Positions 17,197 to 26,232 of a stretch of DNA of 64,000 nucleotides are shown piece after piece; position 1 is the first letter of the stretch; each line of letters begins with the position of its first letter. This DNA is from an uncultured Lysobacter sp. (GTDB taxonomy: Bacteria; Pseudomonadota; Gammaproteobacteria; Xanthomonadales; Xanthomonadaceae): assembly GCA_946480055.1 (NCBI GenBank), contig CAMLID010000001.1, forward strand, positions 124,001 to 188,000, in the 5' to 3' direction. The notes below the pieces were generated by a model, which saw only the letters and a program-made list of their open reading frames with translations, searched no databases and was not told the DNA's origin. The translations under genes were made by a program, and so were the position numbers.

Positions 17197-20100
17197 ATGA
17201 ACGATGCGCGTACAGTTTCGTTGCCCCTGTCCGTGGCCCAGCTCGGTCTCTGGTTCAGCCAGAAGCTCGCCGGGCCGGGCGCCAACTTCAATCTCGCCGA
17301 AGCCATCGAGATCCGCGGCTGGATCGACCCGGGACTGTTCCTGCGCGCCTTGCGCCAGGTGTCGTCGGAAGCCGAGGCCGTGCGCCTGCGCCTGATCGAT
17401 GTCGACGGCGTTCCGCGTCAACGCATCGTCGGCACCCGCATCGACGACTTCCCCTACTTCGACTTCAGCGACGACAGCGATCCGGCCGCCGTGGCCGAAC
17501 GCTGGATGGCCGCCGAACTGTCGGCCCAGGTCGAGCTGGACGACAGCCCGATGTGGGCCTGCGCCTTGCTCAAGCTCGGCCACGAACACCACGTCTGGTA
17601 CCACCGCGCCCATCACATCGTCATCGACGGCTACGCCGGCGGCCTGATCGCGCGACGCGTGGCCGAGATCTACTCGGCCTACGCGCTCAACCGCCAGCCC
17701 GGGGCCAGCGGCTTCCATTCGCTGGCCTCGCTGCTCGAAGCCGAAGACGCCTACCGCGCCTCGGACCGCTGCCGCCGCGATCGCGAGTACTGGCATGAGC
17801 AACTCGCCGAACTGCCCGAGCCGGTGACGCTGTCGCGCCGCCGCTCGCGCGGCGACGGCGGGCTCCGGCGCAGCAGCGGCTTTCTGTCCGGCGACAGCAC
17901 GCGCCGGCTGCGCGCATTGGGCAAGGAGCGCTCGGCGAGCCTGCCGCAGGTGCTGATCGCGCTGGTCGCCGCCTACTACTTCCGCGCCACCGGCGCTGCG
18001 GACCTGGTCCTGGGCATGCCGGTCAGCGGCCGGGTCAACCATCAATTGCGGCATACGCCGGGCATGCTCGCCAACGCGGTGCTGCTGCGCCTGCGGATGA
18101 CACCGACCCAGACCATGAGCGAGCTGATCGCCCAGGTCGCACGTGTGGTCGCCCAGGCGCTGCGCCATCAGCGTTACCGCTACGAAGACCTGCGGCGCGA
18201 ACTCGGCCTGGTCGGCCAGGGCCAGCGCGTGGCCTGGCTTGGGGTGAACATCGAGCCCTTCGACTACGCGCTCGACTTCGGCGGCGCAACCGGTGTGCCG
18301 CGCAATCTGTCCAACGGCTCGGCCGAAGACCTGACCGTGTTCGTCTACGACCGCGGCGACGACGGCGGCCTGCGTTTCGACTTCGACGCCAACCCGGCGC
18401 TGTACGACGCGGCCGAACTGGACGAGCACCGCCGGCGCATGCAGCGCCTGATCGATGCCGCGCTCGCCGATCCCGACGCGACGCTGTGTGGCATCGACGT
18501 GCTCGGCGAAGAAGAACGCGAACGCCTGCTGCGGCGCTGGAACGACACCGCCGCGCCGGTGCCCGCGGCGACGCTGCCGGCGCTGTTCGCCGAACAGGCC
18601 TGGCGCAGTCCCGAGGCCACCGCGGTGCGCTACGGCGAGCGTCGCCTGAGTTATCGCGACCTGCATGTGCGCTGCCTGCACGAAGCCAACCGGCTGATCG
18701 AACGCGGGGTCGCCCCGGGCCAGATTGTGGCGATGGCGCTGCCGCGCGACGAGAACCTGCTGGTGGCGATGCTGGCGATCGGCTTCGCCGGTGCGGCTTA
18801 TCTGCCGCTCGATCCCGACACGCCCGACGAACGTCTGGCGAGCATGCTGGCCGACGCCAAGCCGGCACTGTTGCTGACCTCGCAGGTACTCACGCCACGG
18901 CTCGCGCGCCTGGGCACGCCGCTGGCGACACTGGCGCCGGCCGATGTCGTCGCCGCGCTGGCGACGCCACGCGCGTTCGACCTGTCCACGCCCGAGGCCA
19001 CCGCGTACATCCTCTACACCTCCGGCTCCACCGGCCGGCCCAAGGGCGTCGAGGTCAGCCATCGCAACCTGGGCAACCTGCTCGAAGCGATGCGCCGCCA
19101 GCTTGCGCCGATCGCCAGCGACCGCTTCCTCGCTGTCACCACGGTGGTCTTCGACGTTGCCGCTCTGGAACTGTTCCTACCTCTGATAGTCGGCGCGCAG
19201 ACCGTAATCGCCGGCGGCGACATCGTACGCGACCCGCCGCGCTTGGCGGCCTTGATCCGCGAGCACGGCATCGGCTACATGCAAGCGACGCCGTCGCTAT
19301 GGCGCATGCTGCTGTCCAGCGGCGAGACCGACCTGTCCGGCGTGCACGCGCTGGCCGCCGGCGAGGCCCTGTCCGGCGAACTGGCGCAGCGGCTGGCGCG
19401 GCTGGCGGACAAGGTCAGCAATCTCTACGGCCCGACCGAAACCACCGTCTACTCCACCGCGATCGAGTTGTCGGACGCGGACCTGGCCGCGCCGCCGATC
19501 GGGCGCCCGATTCTCAACACCCGCCTCTACGTGCTCGATGCCAGCGGCAGTTCGGTTCCGACCGGCTGCCCGGGCGAGCTGTACATCGCCGGCGCCGGCG
19601 TCGCCAAGGGCTATCTGCATCGGCCGGAGTTGACCGCGGAACGCTTCCTGCTCGACCCCTTCGATCGCGACGGCGGCCGCATGTACCGCACCGGCGACGT
19701 GGTGCGTTGGCGCGAGGACGGCGTGCTCGAGTACCTGGGCCGCAGCGATCAGCAGATCAAGATCCGCGGCATCCGGGTCGAACCGGGCGAAATCGAGAGC
19801 CGGCTGCTGGAACACGCCGATATCGCGGACGCGGCGGTGATCGCCGATGCCGCCGGCGGCGAAGGCGGCGTACGTCTGAACGCCTATCTGGTGCCCGTCG
19901 CCGGCACCGCGCTGCAGGTCGATGCGGTGCGCCGCCATCTCGCCGAGCGCCTGCCCGACTACATGATTCCCAGCGCCCTGGTGCCGGTGCCCGCGCTCCC
20001 GCTGACGCCCACGGGCAAGCTCGACCGCAAGGCCCTGCCCGCGCCCGAACGCGGCGAGCGCAGCGGCTTCGTCGCACCGCGCACTCCGGTGGAGCGCAAG

Positions 20101-21201
20101 CTCGCGGCGATCTGGGCGGAACTGCTGGGCCTGCCGCGCATCGGCGTCCACGACAATTTCTTCGAGCTCGGCGGCGATTCGCTGATCGCCGCGCAGCTGA
20201 TCGCGCGCCTGCCCGATCGCTTCGGCAAGCGCCTGCCGGTGGCCAGCCTGTTCGAAGCCTCGACCGTCGCCGGCTTGGCCGCACTGCTGGAGCGCACCGA
20301 CCACGAGCACGGCGATCCGCTGGGCGCGGTGCTGTCCTTGCGCAAGCCGACGTCCTCCGCCGCGGCGTCGCCGCGTCCGTTGTTCTGCATCCATCCGATC
20401 GCCGGGCTCAGCCTCGGGTATTCCAGCCTGCTCCGCCACCTCGACCCTGCGATACCGGTGTACGGCCTGCAGTCGCGTGGGCTGCGCGGCATGGAGCCGC
20501 TGCCGGCCAGCATCGACGAAATCGCCGCCGACTATCTCGCCCAGATCCGCCGCATCCAGCCCGAGGGGCCGTATCGCCTGCTCGGACGTTCGCTGGGCGG
20601 ACTGATCGGCCACGCCATCGCCGCGCAGTTGAACGAGCAGGGCGAGCAGGTGGAGCTGCTGGCGATGATCGACAGCTATCTGTTCTCGACGCCGACGCAG
20701 ACGCACGACCCGGCCGACGAAGTGCGCGCGGCGCTGGGGTTCCTCGGTATCGCCGCCGATCGCGGCCCGACGCCACGCAGCCTGGACGAACTAGCCCCAG
20801 CCCTGCTCGCCCACAACGCGCGTTCGATGCCGCTGCTGCGCGAAATCGCGCGCGACCACCCACGCTTCGTCGAACATGCGTTCGCGGTGATGCGCAACAA
20901 CCTGACGCTCGCGCGCCGGCATGCGCCGCGCAAGCTCGACCTGGACCTGGTGTATTTCCACGCTACCCAACGCCTGGGCGACCCGTCGGGGCTGATCGAG
21001 CACGACCCGGAGACCTGGCGGTCCTACGTCGGCGGCCGCTTCGAACTGCATGCGCTGGACTGCCATCACGAGAGCGTGCTCGACAACGCGCCCGCCGCGC
21101 GCATCGGCCAGGTGCTGCGCCAACGCCTGGACCTGTTGCAACGACCGACCGTGGACACGCTCGACGACGACAGGCAGGCGTGGTCGGTGATCCATGCCTG
21201 A
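17197..21201 (+). CDS. Single-module nonribosomal peptide synthetase, C-A-PCP-TE
   Basis: A 1334-residue EntF-like NRPS. Condensation domain (residues 8-440) with intact HHIVIDG (His139, His140, Asp144, Gly145); adenylation domain (about 455-945) with YTSGSTGRPKG near 606, NLYGPTETT near 741, YRTGD near 830 and PTGKLDRKAL near 936; carrier protein with GGDSL, phosphopantetheine Ser995; thioesterase (about 1040-1334) with GRSLGG (Ser1132) and a final His in DCHHES (1289-1293). By-eye GrsA alignment gives the specificity residues D-V-L-Q-L-A-L-V-Y-K, closest to the known glycine code DILQLGLIWK. A condensation domain at the N-terminus with no upstream module fits acylation of one amino acid by a free acyl donor. 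The stop overlaps the next gene by 8 bases. No MbtH, PPTase or transporter gene is adjacent. Confidence 0.93.
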   Translation: MNDARTVSLPLSVAQLGLWFSQKLAGPGANFNLAEAIEIRGWIDPGLFLRALRQVSSEAEAVRLRLIDVDGVPRQRIVGTRIDDFPYFDFSDDSDPAAVAERWMAAELSAQVELDDSPMWACALLKLGHEHHVWYHRAHHIVIDGYAGGLIARRVAEIYSAYALNRQPGASGFHSLASLLEAEDAYRASDRCRRDREYWHEQLAELPEPVTLSRRRSRGDGGLRRSSGFLSGDSTRRLRALGKERSASLPQVLIALVAAYYFRATGAADLVLGMPVSGRVNHQLRHTPGMLANAVLLRLRMTPTQTMSELIAQVARVVAQALRHQRYRYEDLRRELGLVGQGQRVAWLGVNIEPFDYALDFGGATGVPRNLSNGSAEDLTVFVYDRGDDGGLRFDFDANPALYDAAELDEHRRRMQRLIDAALADPDATLCGIDVLGEEERERLLRRWNDTAAPVPAATLPALFAEQAWRSPEATAVRYGERRLSYRDLHVRCLHEANRLIERGVAPGQIVAMALPRDENLLVAMLAIGFAGAAYLPLDPDTPDERLASMLADAKPALLLTSQVLTPRLARLGTPLATLAPADVVAALATPRAFDLSTPEATAYILYTSGSTGRPKGVEVSHRNLGNLLEAMRRQLAPIASDRFLAVTTVVFDVAALELFLPLIVGAQTVIAGGDIVRDPPRLAALIREHGIGYMQATPSLWRMLLSSGETDLSGVHALAAGEALSGELAQRLARLADKVSNLYGPTETTVYSTAIELSDADLAAPPIGRPILNTRLYVLDASGSSVPTGCPGELYIAGAGVAKGYLHRPELTAERFLLDPFDRDGGRMYRTGDVVRWREDGVLEYLGRSDQQIKIRGIRVEPGEIESRLLEHADIADAAVIADAAGGEGGVRLNAYLVPVAGTALQVDAVRRHLAERLPDYMIPSALVPVPALPLTPTGKLDRKALPAPERGERSGFVAPRTPVERKLAAIWAELLGLPRIGVHDNFFELGGDSLIAAQLIARLPDRFGKRLPVASLFEASTVAGLAALLERTDHEHGDPLGAVLSLRKPTSSAAASPRPLFCIHPIAGLSLGYSSLLRHLDPAIPVYGLQSRGLRGMEPLPASIDEIAADYLAQIRRIQPEGPYRLLGRSLGGLIGHAIAAQLNEQGEQVELLAMIDSYLFSTPTQTHDPADEVRAALGFLGIAADRGPTPRSLDELAPALLAHNARSMPLLREIARDHPRFVEHAFAVMRNNLTLARRHAPRKLDLDLVYFHATQRLGDPSGLIEHDPETWRSYVGGRFELHALDCHHESVLDNAPAARIGQVLRQRLDLLQRPTVDTLDDDRQAWSVIHA

Positions 21202-22525
21202 GCCGACCATGCCCACCGCCCGGCCCATCGTCATCTTCACCATCGGCACGCTCGGCGACGTGCTGCCCTGCGTCGCGCTGGGTCAGGGCCTGCAGCGCGC
21301 GGGCTATCCCGTGCGTATCGCCACCAGCGCCAACTTCGCCACGCTGGTGCGCGACGCCGGCCTCGAGCACTACCCGCTGAGCGCGGATTTCCAGGCCATG
21401 CTCGACGCCGACCGCAGCATCGCCGACCGCGGCCTCAATCTGTACGCGATGGCGCGCACCTTCCGTGAGCGCTACGCGCACTGGGCCCAGGACTGGGCTG
21501 CGGAAGGCCTGGCCGCCAGCGACGGCGCGGGCCTGCTGATCGGCGTCAGCAACGCCATTCAGCTGGCCAAGGCTCTGTCCGAAGCACGCGGTCTGCCGTT
21601 CGCGATCGCGCGGCTGCAGCCGCTGACGCCGTCGCGGATCCTGCCGCCGATGGTGATGGCCGGAACCCGCGAGCGTCTGCCGGGCGCGCTCAGCCTGGGC
21701 TTGTACAAGCTGATCCATCTGCTGGTGTGGTACGTGATGAAGCCGGCGATCAACGACCTGGTGCGGCCGCAACTGGGTCTGCCGCGCTATCCCTGGCACG
21801 GCCCCCATCTGGGCCGCAATGCCCAGCAGGAAAAGACCCTCAACGGCTACAGCGCAGCCCTGCTGCCGCGGCCCGCGGACTGGCCGGAGAGTTCGCAGAT
21901 CACCGGTTACTGGTTCGCCGAACAGAGCTCGTGGCAGCCCAGCGAGGACCTGCGCCGCTTCCTCACCGGCGGCGACAAGCCGGTCTATGTCGGCTTCGGC
22001 AGCATGGTCAACGCCGACGCGGTCGCTTTCACCCGCACCGTGCTCGACGCGGTCGAACGCAGCAGCCTGCGTGCCGTACTCGCCACCGGTTGGGGCGGCC
22101 TGGACGGCGCCGACGGCGCGCGCGACGCACGCACTTACTTCCTGCGCCACGCGCCGCACGACGCCCTGTTCCCGCACATGTGCGCGGCCGTGCACCACGG
22201 CGGCGCCGGTACCACCGCGGCCGCGGTGCGCGCCGGCATCCCCTCGGTGGTGGTGCCGTTCTATGGCGATCAGCCGTTCTGGGCGCGTTGCCTGCAACGC
22301 CGCGGCGTCGCGCCGCCGGCGCTGCAACGCAAGACCCTGGACGCCGCGCAATTGGCCGAGGCGATCCTCGCCACCCAGCAGCCGCCGATGCTGCAGGCGG
22401 CCGCACAACTGGGCCGCACAGTGCGCGCCGAAGACGGCATCGGCACGGCGTTGGCGCAGTTGCGCGCCTGGGGCCTGCTCGATCCGATCGCACCCGAAGC
22501 GCGGCGGCTGCGGAGCGTCGCATGA
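21194..22525 (+). CDS. GT1-family glycosyltransferase (sterol-glucosyltransferase/RhlB-like)
   Basis: A 443-residue GT-B fold UDP/TDP-sugar-dependent glycosyltransferase. The N-terminal acceptor domain starts IFTIGTLGDVLPCVALGQGL; the C-terminal donor domain has VYVGFGSM and VHHGGAGTTAAAVRAG (from residue 334) then VPFYGDQPFWA, matching Atg26/UGT80-like and macrolide glycosyltransferases, with RhlB as a more distant relative. No signal peptide; likely peripheral at the inner membrane because LGLYKLIHLLVWYVM is hydrophobic. Its ATG lies inside the NRPS stop region and its own stop overlaps the next ATG (ATGA), so it is translationally coupled. In context it should attach a sugar to the NRPS product. 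Confidence 0.9.
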   Translation: MPEPTMPTARPIVIFTIGTLGDVLPCVALGQGLQRAGYPVRIATSANFATLVRDAGLEHYPLSADFQAMLDADRSIADRGLNLYAMARTFRERYAHWAQDWAAEGLAASDGAGLLIGVSNAIQLAKALSEARGLPFAIARLQPLTPSRILPPMVMAGTRERLPGALSLGLYKLIHLLVWYVMKPAINDLVRPQLGLPRYPWHGPHLGRNAQQEKTLNGYSAALLPRPADWPESSQITGYWFAEQSSWQPSEDLRRFLTGGDKPVYVGFGSMVNADAVAFTRTVLDAVERSSLRAVLATGWGGLDGADGARDARTYFLRHAPHDALFPHMCAAVHHGGAGTTAAAVRAGIPSVVVPFYGDQPFWARCLQRRGVAPPALQRKTLDAAQLAEAILATQQPPMLQAAAQLGRTVRAEDGIGTALAQLRAWGLLDPIAPEARRLRSVA

Positions 22526-23868
22526 GAACCGCCTCCGCACGTCCGCTGACCCTGTTCGAACGCGCCCTGTACGGCGACGGCAGCCTGCCGGGCAACGTCA
22601 TCGCCACCGCTTGCGTCGAAGGCCGCATCGATCAGACCGCGCTGCAGCGAGCACTGACCCAGATGCAGGCGCGTCACCCGCTGCTGCGCTGCCTGATCGT
22701 CGAACGCGACGGTAGGCCGTGGTTCGAAATGCAGCAGCATCCCCCGCCGATCGCCCTACGCATCCTCGGCCGAAACGGCGACGACGGCTGGATGACGACC
22801 TCGGCGCGCGAGCTGCAACGGCGCTTCGACGGCCGCAGCGAACCGCTGGCGCGGCTGACCTGGCTGCGCGGCGAGGACCATAGCGAGCTGGTCCTGGTCT
22901 GCCATCACGCGATCTGCGACGGGCGCTCGCTGATGACCTTGCTCGGCGAGCTGCTGCGCTGGTCCGACGGCTCCGAACACGCGATCGAACCCCGCTATCT
23001 GCTGGCGAGCTTCATCGATCTGCTGCCCGACTCGGTGCGCAGCGACCGCGGCTTGCAACGCAGCATCCGCTGGCGCGCGGCTGCGTTGGCCCTGGCGCTC
23101 CGGCTCCTGGTCAGATCCAAGCCGGCGCAGCGCTACGGCGAGGTCTATCGCGAACTGTGGACCCTGGACGAGGCCGCGAGCCGACGCTTGTCCGAGCACT
23201 GCCGCCACGAGCGCGTCAGCGCCTACGTCGCCGTCAGCCTGGCCTTCATCGCTGCGTTCCGCGCGGTCTGCGGCCCGCGCTGGATTCAGCGCTACACCGC
23301 GCCGGTGGACATGCGCAGCCTGCTGCCCGCACTCGCCGACGACGACTTGTTCGGGATCGCGCCGACGATCGCGCTGCAGCCGGGCAAGGCGCGTTCGGGC
23401 GAATTCTCGCCGACCGAGTTCTGGGAGCAGGCGCGATCGCTGCAGGCCGACCTGCAAGCCAAAGTCGAAGTCCTGGCGCCCAAGGTCTACCGCAACTTCC
23501 TCGGCCTGGAACGCCTGCATGGCGTGTTCGAACGCATGGCCTCCTACGGCCGTTCGCGGCGCGCCGGGCGCGAGCTGACGCTCAGCAATCTGGGCCGCCT
23601 GTCCCTGGCGCAGGACTATCACGGCTACCGCCTGCGCGCGGTGCGCGGCGTCTCCGGCCTGGTCGGCGCGACGCCGGCGCATCTGGTGGTGATGTCGCGC
23701 TACGCCGGCCGCTACGACTTCGTACTCGCCTCCGACGAAGACTCGTTGCCGCGCGCGCAAGCGCAGCGGATCCGCGAACACGCGATGGCGCTGCTGGAGG
23801 CGATGACCGCGTCGCAGACGCAGGCCGCCCAGCACGCGCCCTCGGCCGCATCGGTACGCGCCTTATGA
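22522..23868 (+). CDS. Stand-alone condensation-type acyltransferase 1 (PapA-like)
   Basis: A 448-residue member of the CoA-dependent acyltransferase/condensation superfamily with no A or carrier domain. The catalytic motif VCHHAICDG (His128, His129, Asp133, Gly134) is intact; LTLFERALYGDG at the N-terminus and the NLGRL-type strand RELTLSNLGRLSL (solvent-channel region) are typical of PapA5-like acyltransferases. It should transfer an acyl group from CoA or a carrier protein to a hydroxyl or amine, perhaps a sugar hydroxyl of the glycosylated product. The start overlaps the GT1 stop as ATGA and the stop overlaps the GT2 start as ATGA. The alternative is the true lipid-initiating condensation enzyme. 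Confidence 0.86.
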   Translation: MRTASARPLTLFERALYGDGSLPGNVIATACVEGRIDQTALQRALTQMQARHPLLRCLIVERDGRPWFEMQQHPPPIALRILGRNGDDGWMTTSARELQRRFDGRSEPLARLTWLRGEDHSELVLVCHHAICDGRSLMTLLGELLRWSDGSEHAIEPRYLLASFIDLLPDSVRSDRGLQRSIRWRAAALALALRLLVRSKPAQRYGEVYRELWTLDEAASRRLSEHCRHERVSAYVAVSLAFIAAFRAVCGPRWIQRYTAPVDMRSLLPALADDDLFGIAPTIALQPGKARSGEFSPTEFWEQARSLQADLQAKVEVLAPKVYRNFLGLERLHGVFERMASYGRSRRAGRELTLSNLGRLSLAQDYHGYRLRAVRGVSGLVGATPAHLVVMSRYAGRYDFVLASDEDSLPRAQAQRIREHAMALLEAMTASQTQAAQHAPSAASVRAL

Positions 23869-24845
23869 CTCGCTACGGCCTGATCTTCGTCCTGTACCAG
23901 CCGGACCCGGAGTTCGTCGACAACTTGCGCCGTGCGCGCGCGATCTGCGCCGACCTTGTCGCGATCGACAACTCGCCCGAACCGGATGCGCCTCTGCACC
24001 GGGCCCTGCACGACGAACACATCGACGTGCTGGTCAACCGCAACCGTGGCGGCCTGGCCGGCGCCTACAACCGCGGCGCCGAAGTGCTGCTGGCGCGCGG
24101 CTGCGAGGTGATCTTCCTGCTCGACCAGGACTCCAAGATCGAGGCCTCGTTCTTCGAACAGATGATGCAGGCCTGCGCCACGCTGGGTACCGACAGCTTC
24201 GTGCTCGGGCCGCGCGTGTACGAGATCAACCTGCGCAAATGCATGCCGACCTTCCCGCCGGGCCGGCGCTTCCCGCGGCCGGTGCGCATGACCGAGCGCA
24301 GTCAAGGTCTGTTCCCGACCCTATTCGTGATTTCCTCCGGTTCGGCGATCTCGGCCTCCGCCTATCGCAAGCTCGGCGCATTCCGTGAGGACTACTTCAT
24401 CGAGTACATCGATATCGAGTACGGCCTGCGCGCCTCCAGCCAGGGCGTGCCGGTACTGATGAACGCAGACGTGGTGATGAACCAGACCACCGGCCAGATC
24501 CGCCGCCACGGCAAGCTCTACACCACCCATCACGTCGCCTGGCGACGCTACTACGGCGCGCGCAACGCGGTGCATTGTCTGCGCCTGTACAAGGCCCACT
24601 GGGGCCTGCACTGGCTCAGCGGCGCGCTGGCCCTGCACCAGGGCCTGTGCGTGGCGCTGTTCGAGCCGGACAAGTTACGCAAGCTGACCGCCATCGCCTG
24701 CGGCTACTTCGACGGCCGGCGCGGCAGGCTGGGCACTTTCGAACGCTTGCATCCGCGTATCCACGCTTATTGCTCCGGCGCCGCACGCGGCGCGGCAGCA
24801 GCCGCACCCGCGAGCTCAAGATCGGCGCCGGGAGACGCCTCGTGA
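23865..24845 (+). CDS. GT2-family glycosyltransferase (RhlC/rhamnosyltransferase-like)
   Basis: A 326-residue GT-A fold enzyme. Residues 1-60 give YGLIFVLYQPD and LVAIDNSPEPD; NRNRGGLAGAYNRG (58-71) and FLLDQDSK with the DxD-like Asp87/Asp89 bind nucleotide sugar and metal; FVISSGSAISASAYRKLGAFREDYFIEYIDIEYGLR holds the acceptor and catalytic-base region. This is the RhlC/dTDP-rhamnosyltransferase branch, so a second sugar, possibly rhamnose, is a reasonable guess. C-terminal hydrophobic patches suggest membrane association. Starts inside the preceding stop (ATGA) and ends inside the next start (GTGA). Confidence 0.9.
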   Translation: MTRYGLIFVLYQPDPEFVDNLRRARAICADLVAIDNSPEPDAPLHRALHDEHIDVLVNRNRGGLAGAYNRGAEVLLARGCEVIFLLDQDSKIEASFFEQMMQACATLGTDSFVLGPRVYEINLRKCMPTFPPGRRFPRPVRMTERSQGLFPTLFVISSGSAISASAYRKLGAFREDYFIEYIDIEYGLRASSQGVPVLMNADVVMNQTTGQIRRHGKLYTTHHVAWRRYYGARNAVHCLRLYKAHWGLHWLSGALALHQGLCVALFEPDKLRKLTAIACGYFDGRRGRLGTFERLHPRIHAYCSGAARGAAAAAPASSRSAPGDAS

Positions 24846-26143
24846 GCCGCAAGCTGTCCACGATCGAACACCTGATCGACGGCAGCCTCGCCTATGCGGT
24901 CCGGCTCGAAGGCGAGATCGATGAGACGCGCCTGCGCGAGGCGCTGGCGCGCGTGCAGCGCAAGCATCCGGCCTTGCGCGCCACCCTGCAGGCGCAACGT
25001 GGCGGCCTGCACTACGTGGAAGACAGCGCCGGGCCCATCCCGCTGCGCGTGCTCGATCGGCATGGCGACGACGATTGCCGACGTGAATCCGTGAACGAAG
25101 CGGAGACCCCGTTCGCGCACGGCCAGCCGCAGCTGCGTCTGGTCTGGCTACGCGGCGCGGGCGCCAGCGATCTGCTGTTCGTCGCCTCGCACCGCATCTG
25201 CGACGGTATGAGCCTGCTGATTCTGGTGCGGGAAACGCTGCTGGCTCTGTACGACGACGAACCGCTACGCCCCTACGCGGCGCTCAGCGCCACCGACATC
25301 GTCGGCGACTACTGCCCCGAACATCCGCGGCGCCGGCGCTGGACCGCGCACCTGATCGGGCTGCTGCTGCGGGTGCTGCCGCCGCTGCCGGCCCCGCGCA
25401 ACCGCGAACATCACCTGGAATGGAGTGCCGGCCTGGCTCTGTCGACCGCGTTGCGGCAGCGTTGCAAGCGTGAGGGTGTGTCGGTGCATGCGGCATTGGT
25501 GGTAGCGCTGGACAGCGCCCTGCTGAGCGCGCTGGGCCGCGAGCGGCTGCCGGCCTGGATCGAAAGTCCGATGGACGGCCGCCGCGGCCGTCTGCCGGCG
25601 TTGGCCGACGACATGCTGTTCTACGGTGGCGGCGGCCTCAAGTTCCGCACCGGCGAAGCCGCCGCTGCCGATTTCTGGGAACGCGCCCGCACAGTTCATC
25701 GCTCGATGCAGGGCCAGATCGAACGCGAGACCCGCGACATCCCAGGCCGCTACCACTTCTGCGAACTGATCCGCCCCCCTGCGCCGGCGCAGCTGCACGC
25801 GCTGATCCGATTCGGCAATGCGCTCGGGCTCAACGGCAGTTGGAACCGTTTCACCCTGTCCAACCTGGGCAATCTCGACCTGCTCGGCGACGACGCTCCG
25901 TTCCGCCTGCGCGATCTGCGCGTCTATGTGCACTCGCGTTCGGTCCGTGCCCTGGGCTTGATCGTCTATGCCCTGCATGGCCAGATCCGCTTCTACTGCA
26001 TGGGCGACGAGCGCTGTATCACTCAGGACCGCGCCCAGGCCCTGCGCGACGCGCTGACGGCGATGCTGGACGCTCAGGTCGGCCGGTCCCAACCCGTACC
26101 GTCGGCCGAAGTCGGCGCGGCCGGCGCGGCGCTGGCCGGCTAG
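24842..26143 (+). CDS. Stand-alone condensation-type acyltransferase 2 (PapA-like)
   Basis: A 433-residue relative of the acyltransferase three genes upstream, read from a GTG at 24842 that overlaps the GT2 stop as GTGA. VSRKLSTIEHLIDG is a PapA-like N-terminus. The active-site motif reads ASHRICDG: the first His of HHxxxDG is replaced by Ser116, but the catalytic second His117, Asp121 and Gly122 remain, so activity is possible. NRFTLSNLGNLDLL is the late structural motif. Two such enzymes plus the NRPS condensation domain suggest three acyl or amide transfers on one product. It is the last gene of the operon; a GST gene begins 89 bases later. Confidence 0.85.
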   Translation: MSRKLSTIEHLIDGSLAYAVRLEGEIDETRLREALARVQRKHPALRATLQAQRGGLHYVEDSAGPIPLRVLDRHGDDDCRRESVNEAETPFAHGQPQLRLVWLRGAGASDLLFVASHRICDGMSLLILVRETLLALYDDEPLRPYAALSATDIVGDYCPEHPRRRRWTAHLIGLLLRVLPPLPAPRNREHHLEWSAGLALSTALRQRCKREGVSVHAALVVALDSALLSALGRERLPAWIESPMDGRRGRLPALADDMLFYGGGGLKFRTGEAAAADFWERARTVHRSMQGQIERETRDIPGRYHFCELIRPPAPAQLHALIRFGNALGLNGSWNRFTLSNLGNLDLLGDDAPFRLRDLRVYVHSRSVRALGLIVYALHGQIRFYCMGDERCITQDRAQALRDALTAMLDAQVGRSQPVPSAEVGAAGAALAG

Positions 26144-26232
26144 ACGCGCCGATCGACGTCGGATCGACGCAACCACGCGATACAGCCCGTATCGGGCTAA
26201 CCTGTCGTTCCGACCGGTTCGAGGAATCCGCG

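Noticed and set aside
18486..21380. A second plus-strand frame of 964 codons inside the NRPS gene
   Set aside because: Arg/Ala-rich out-of-phase frame; all NRPS motifs lie in the other phase.
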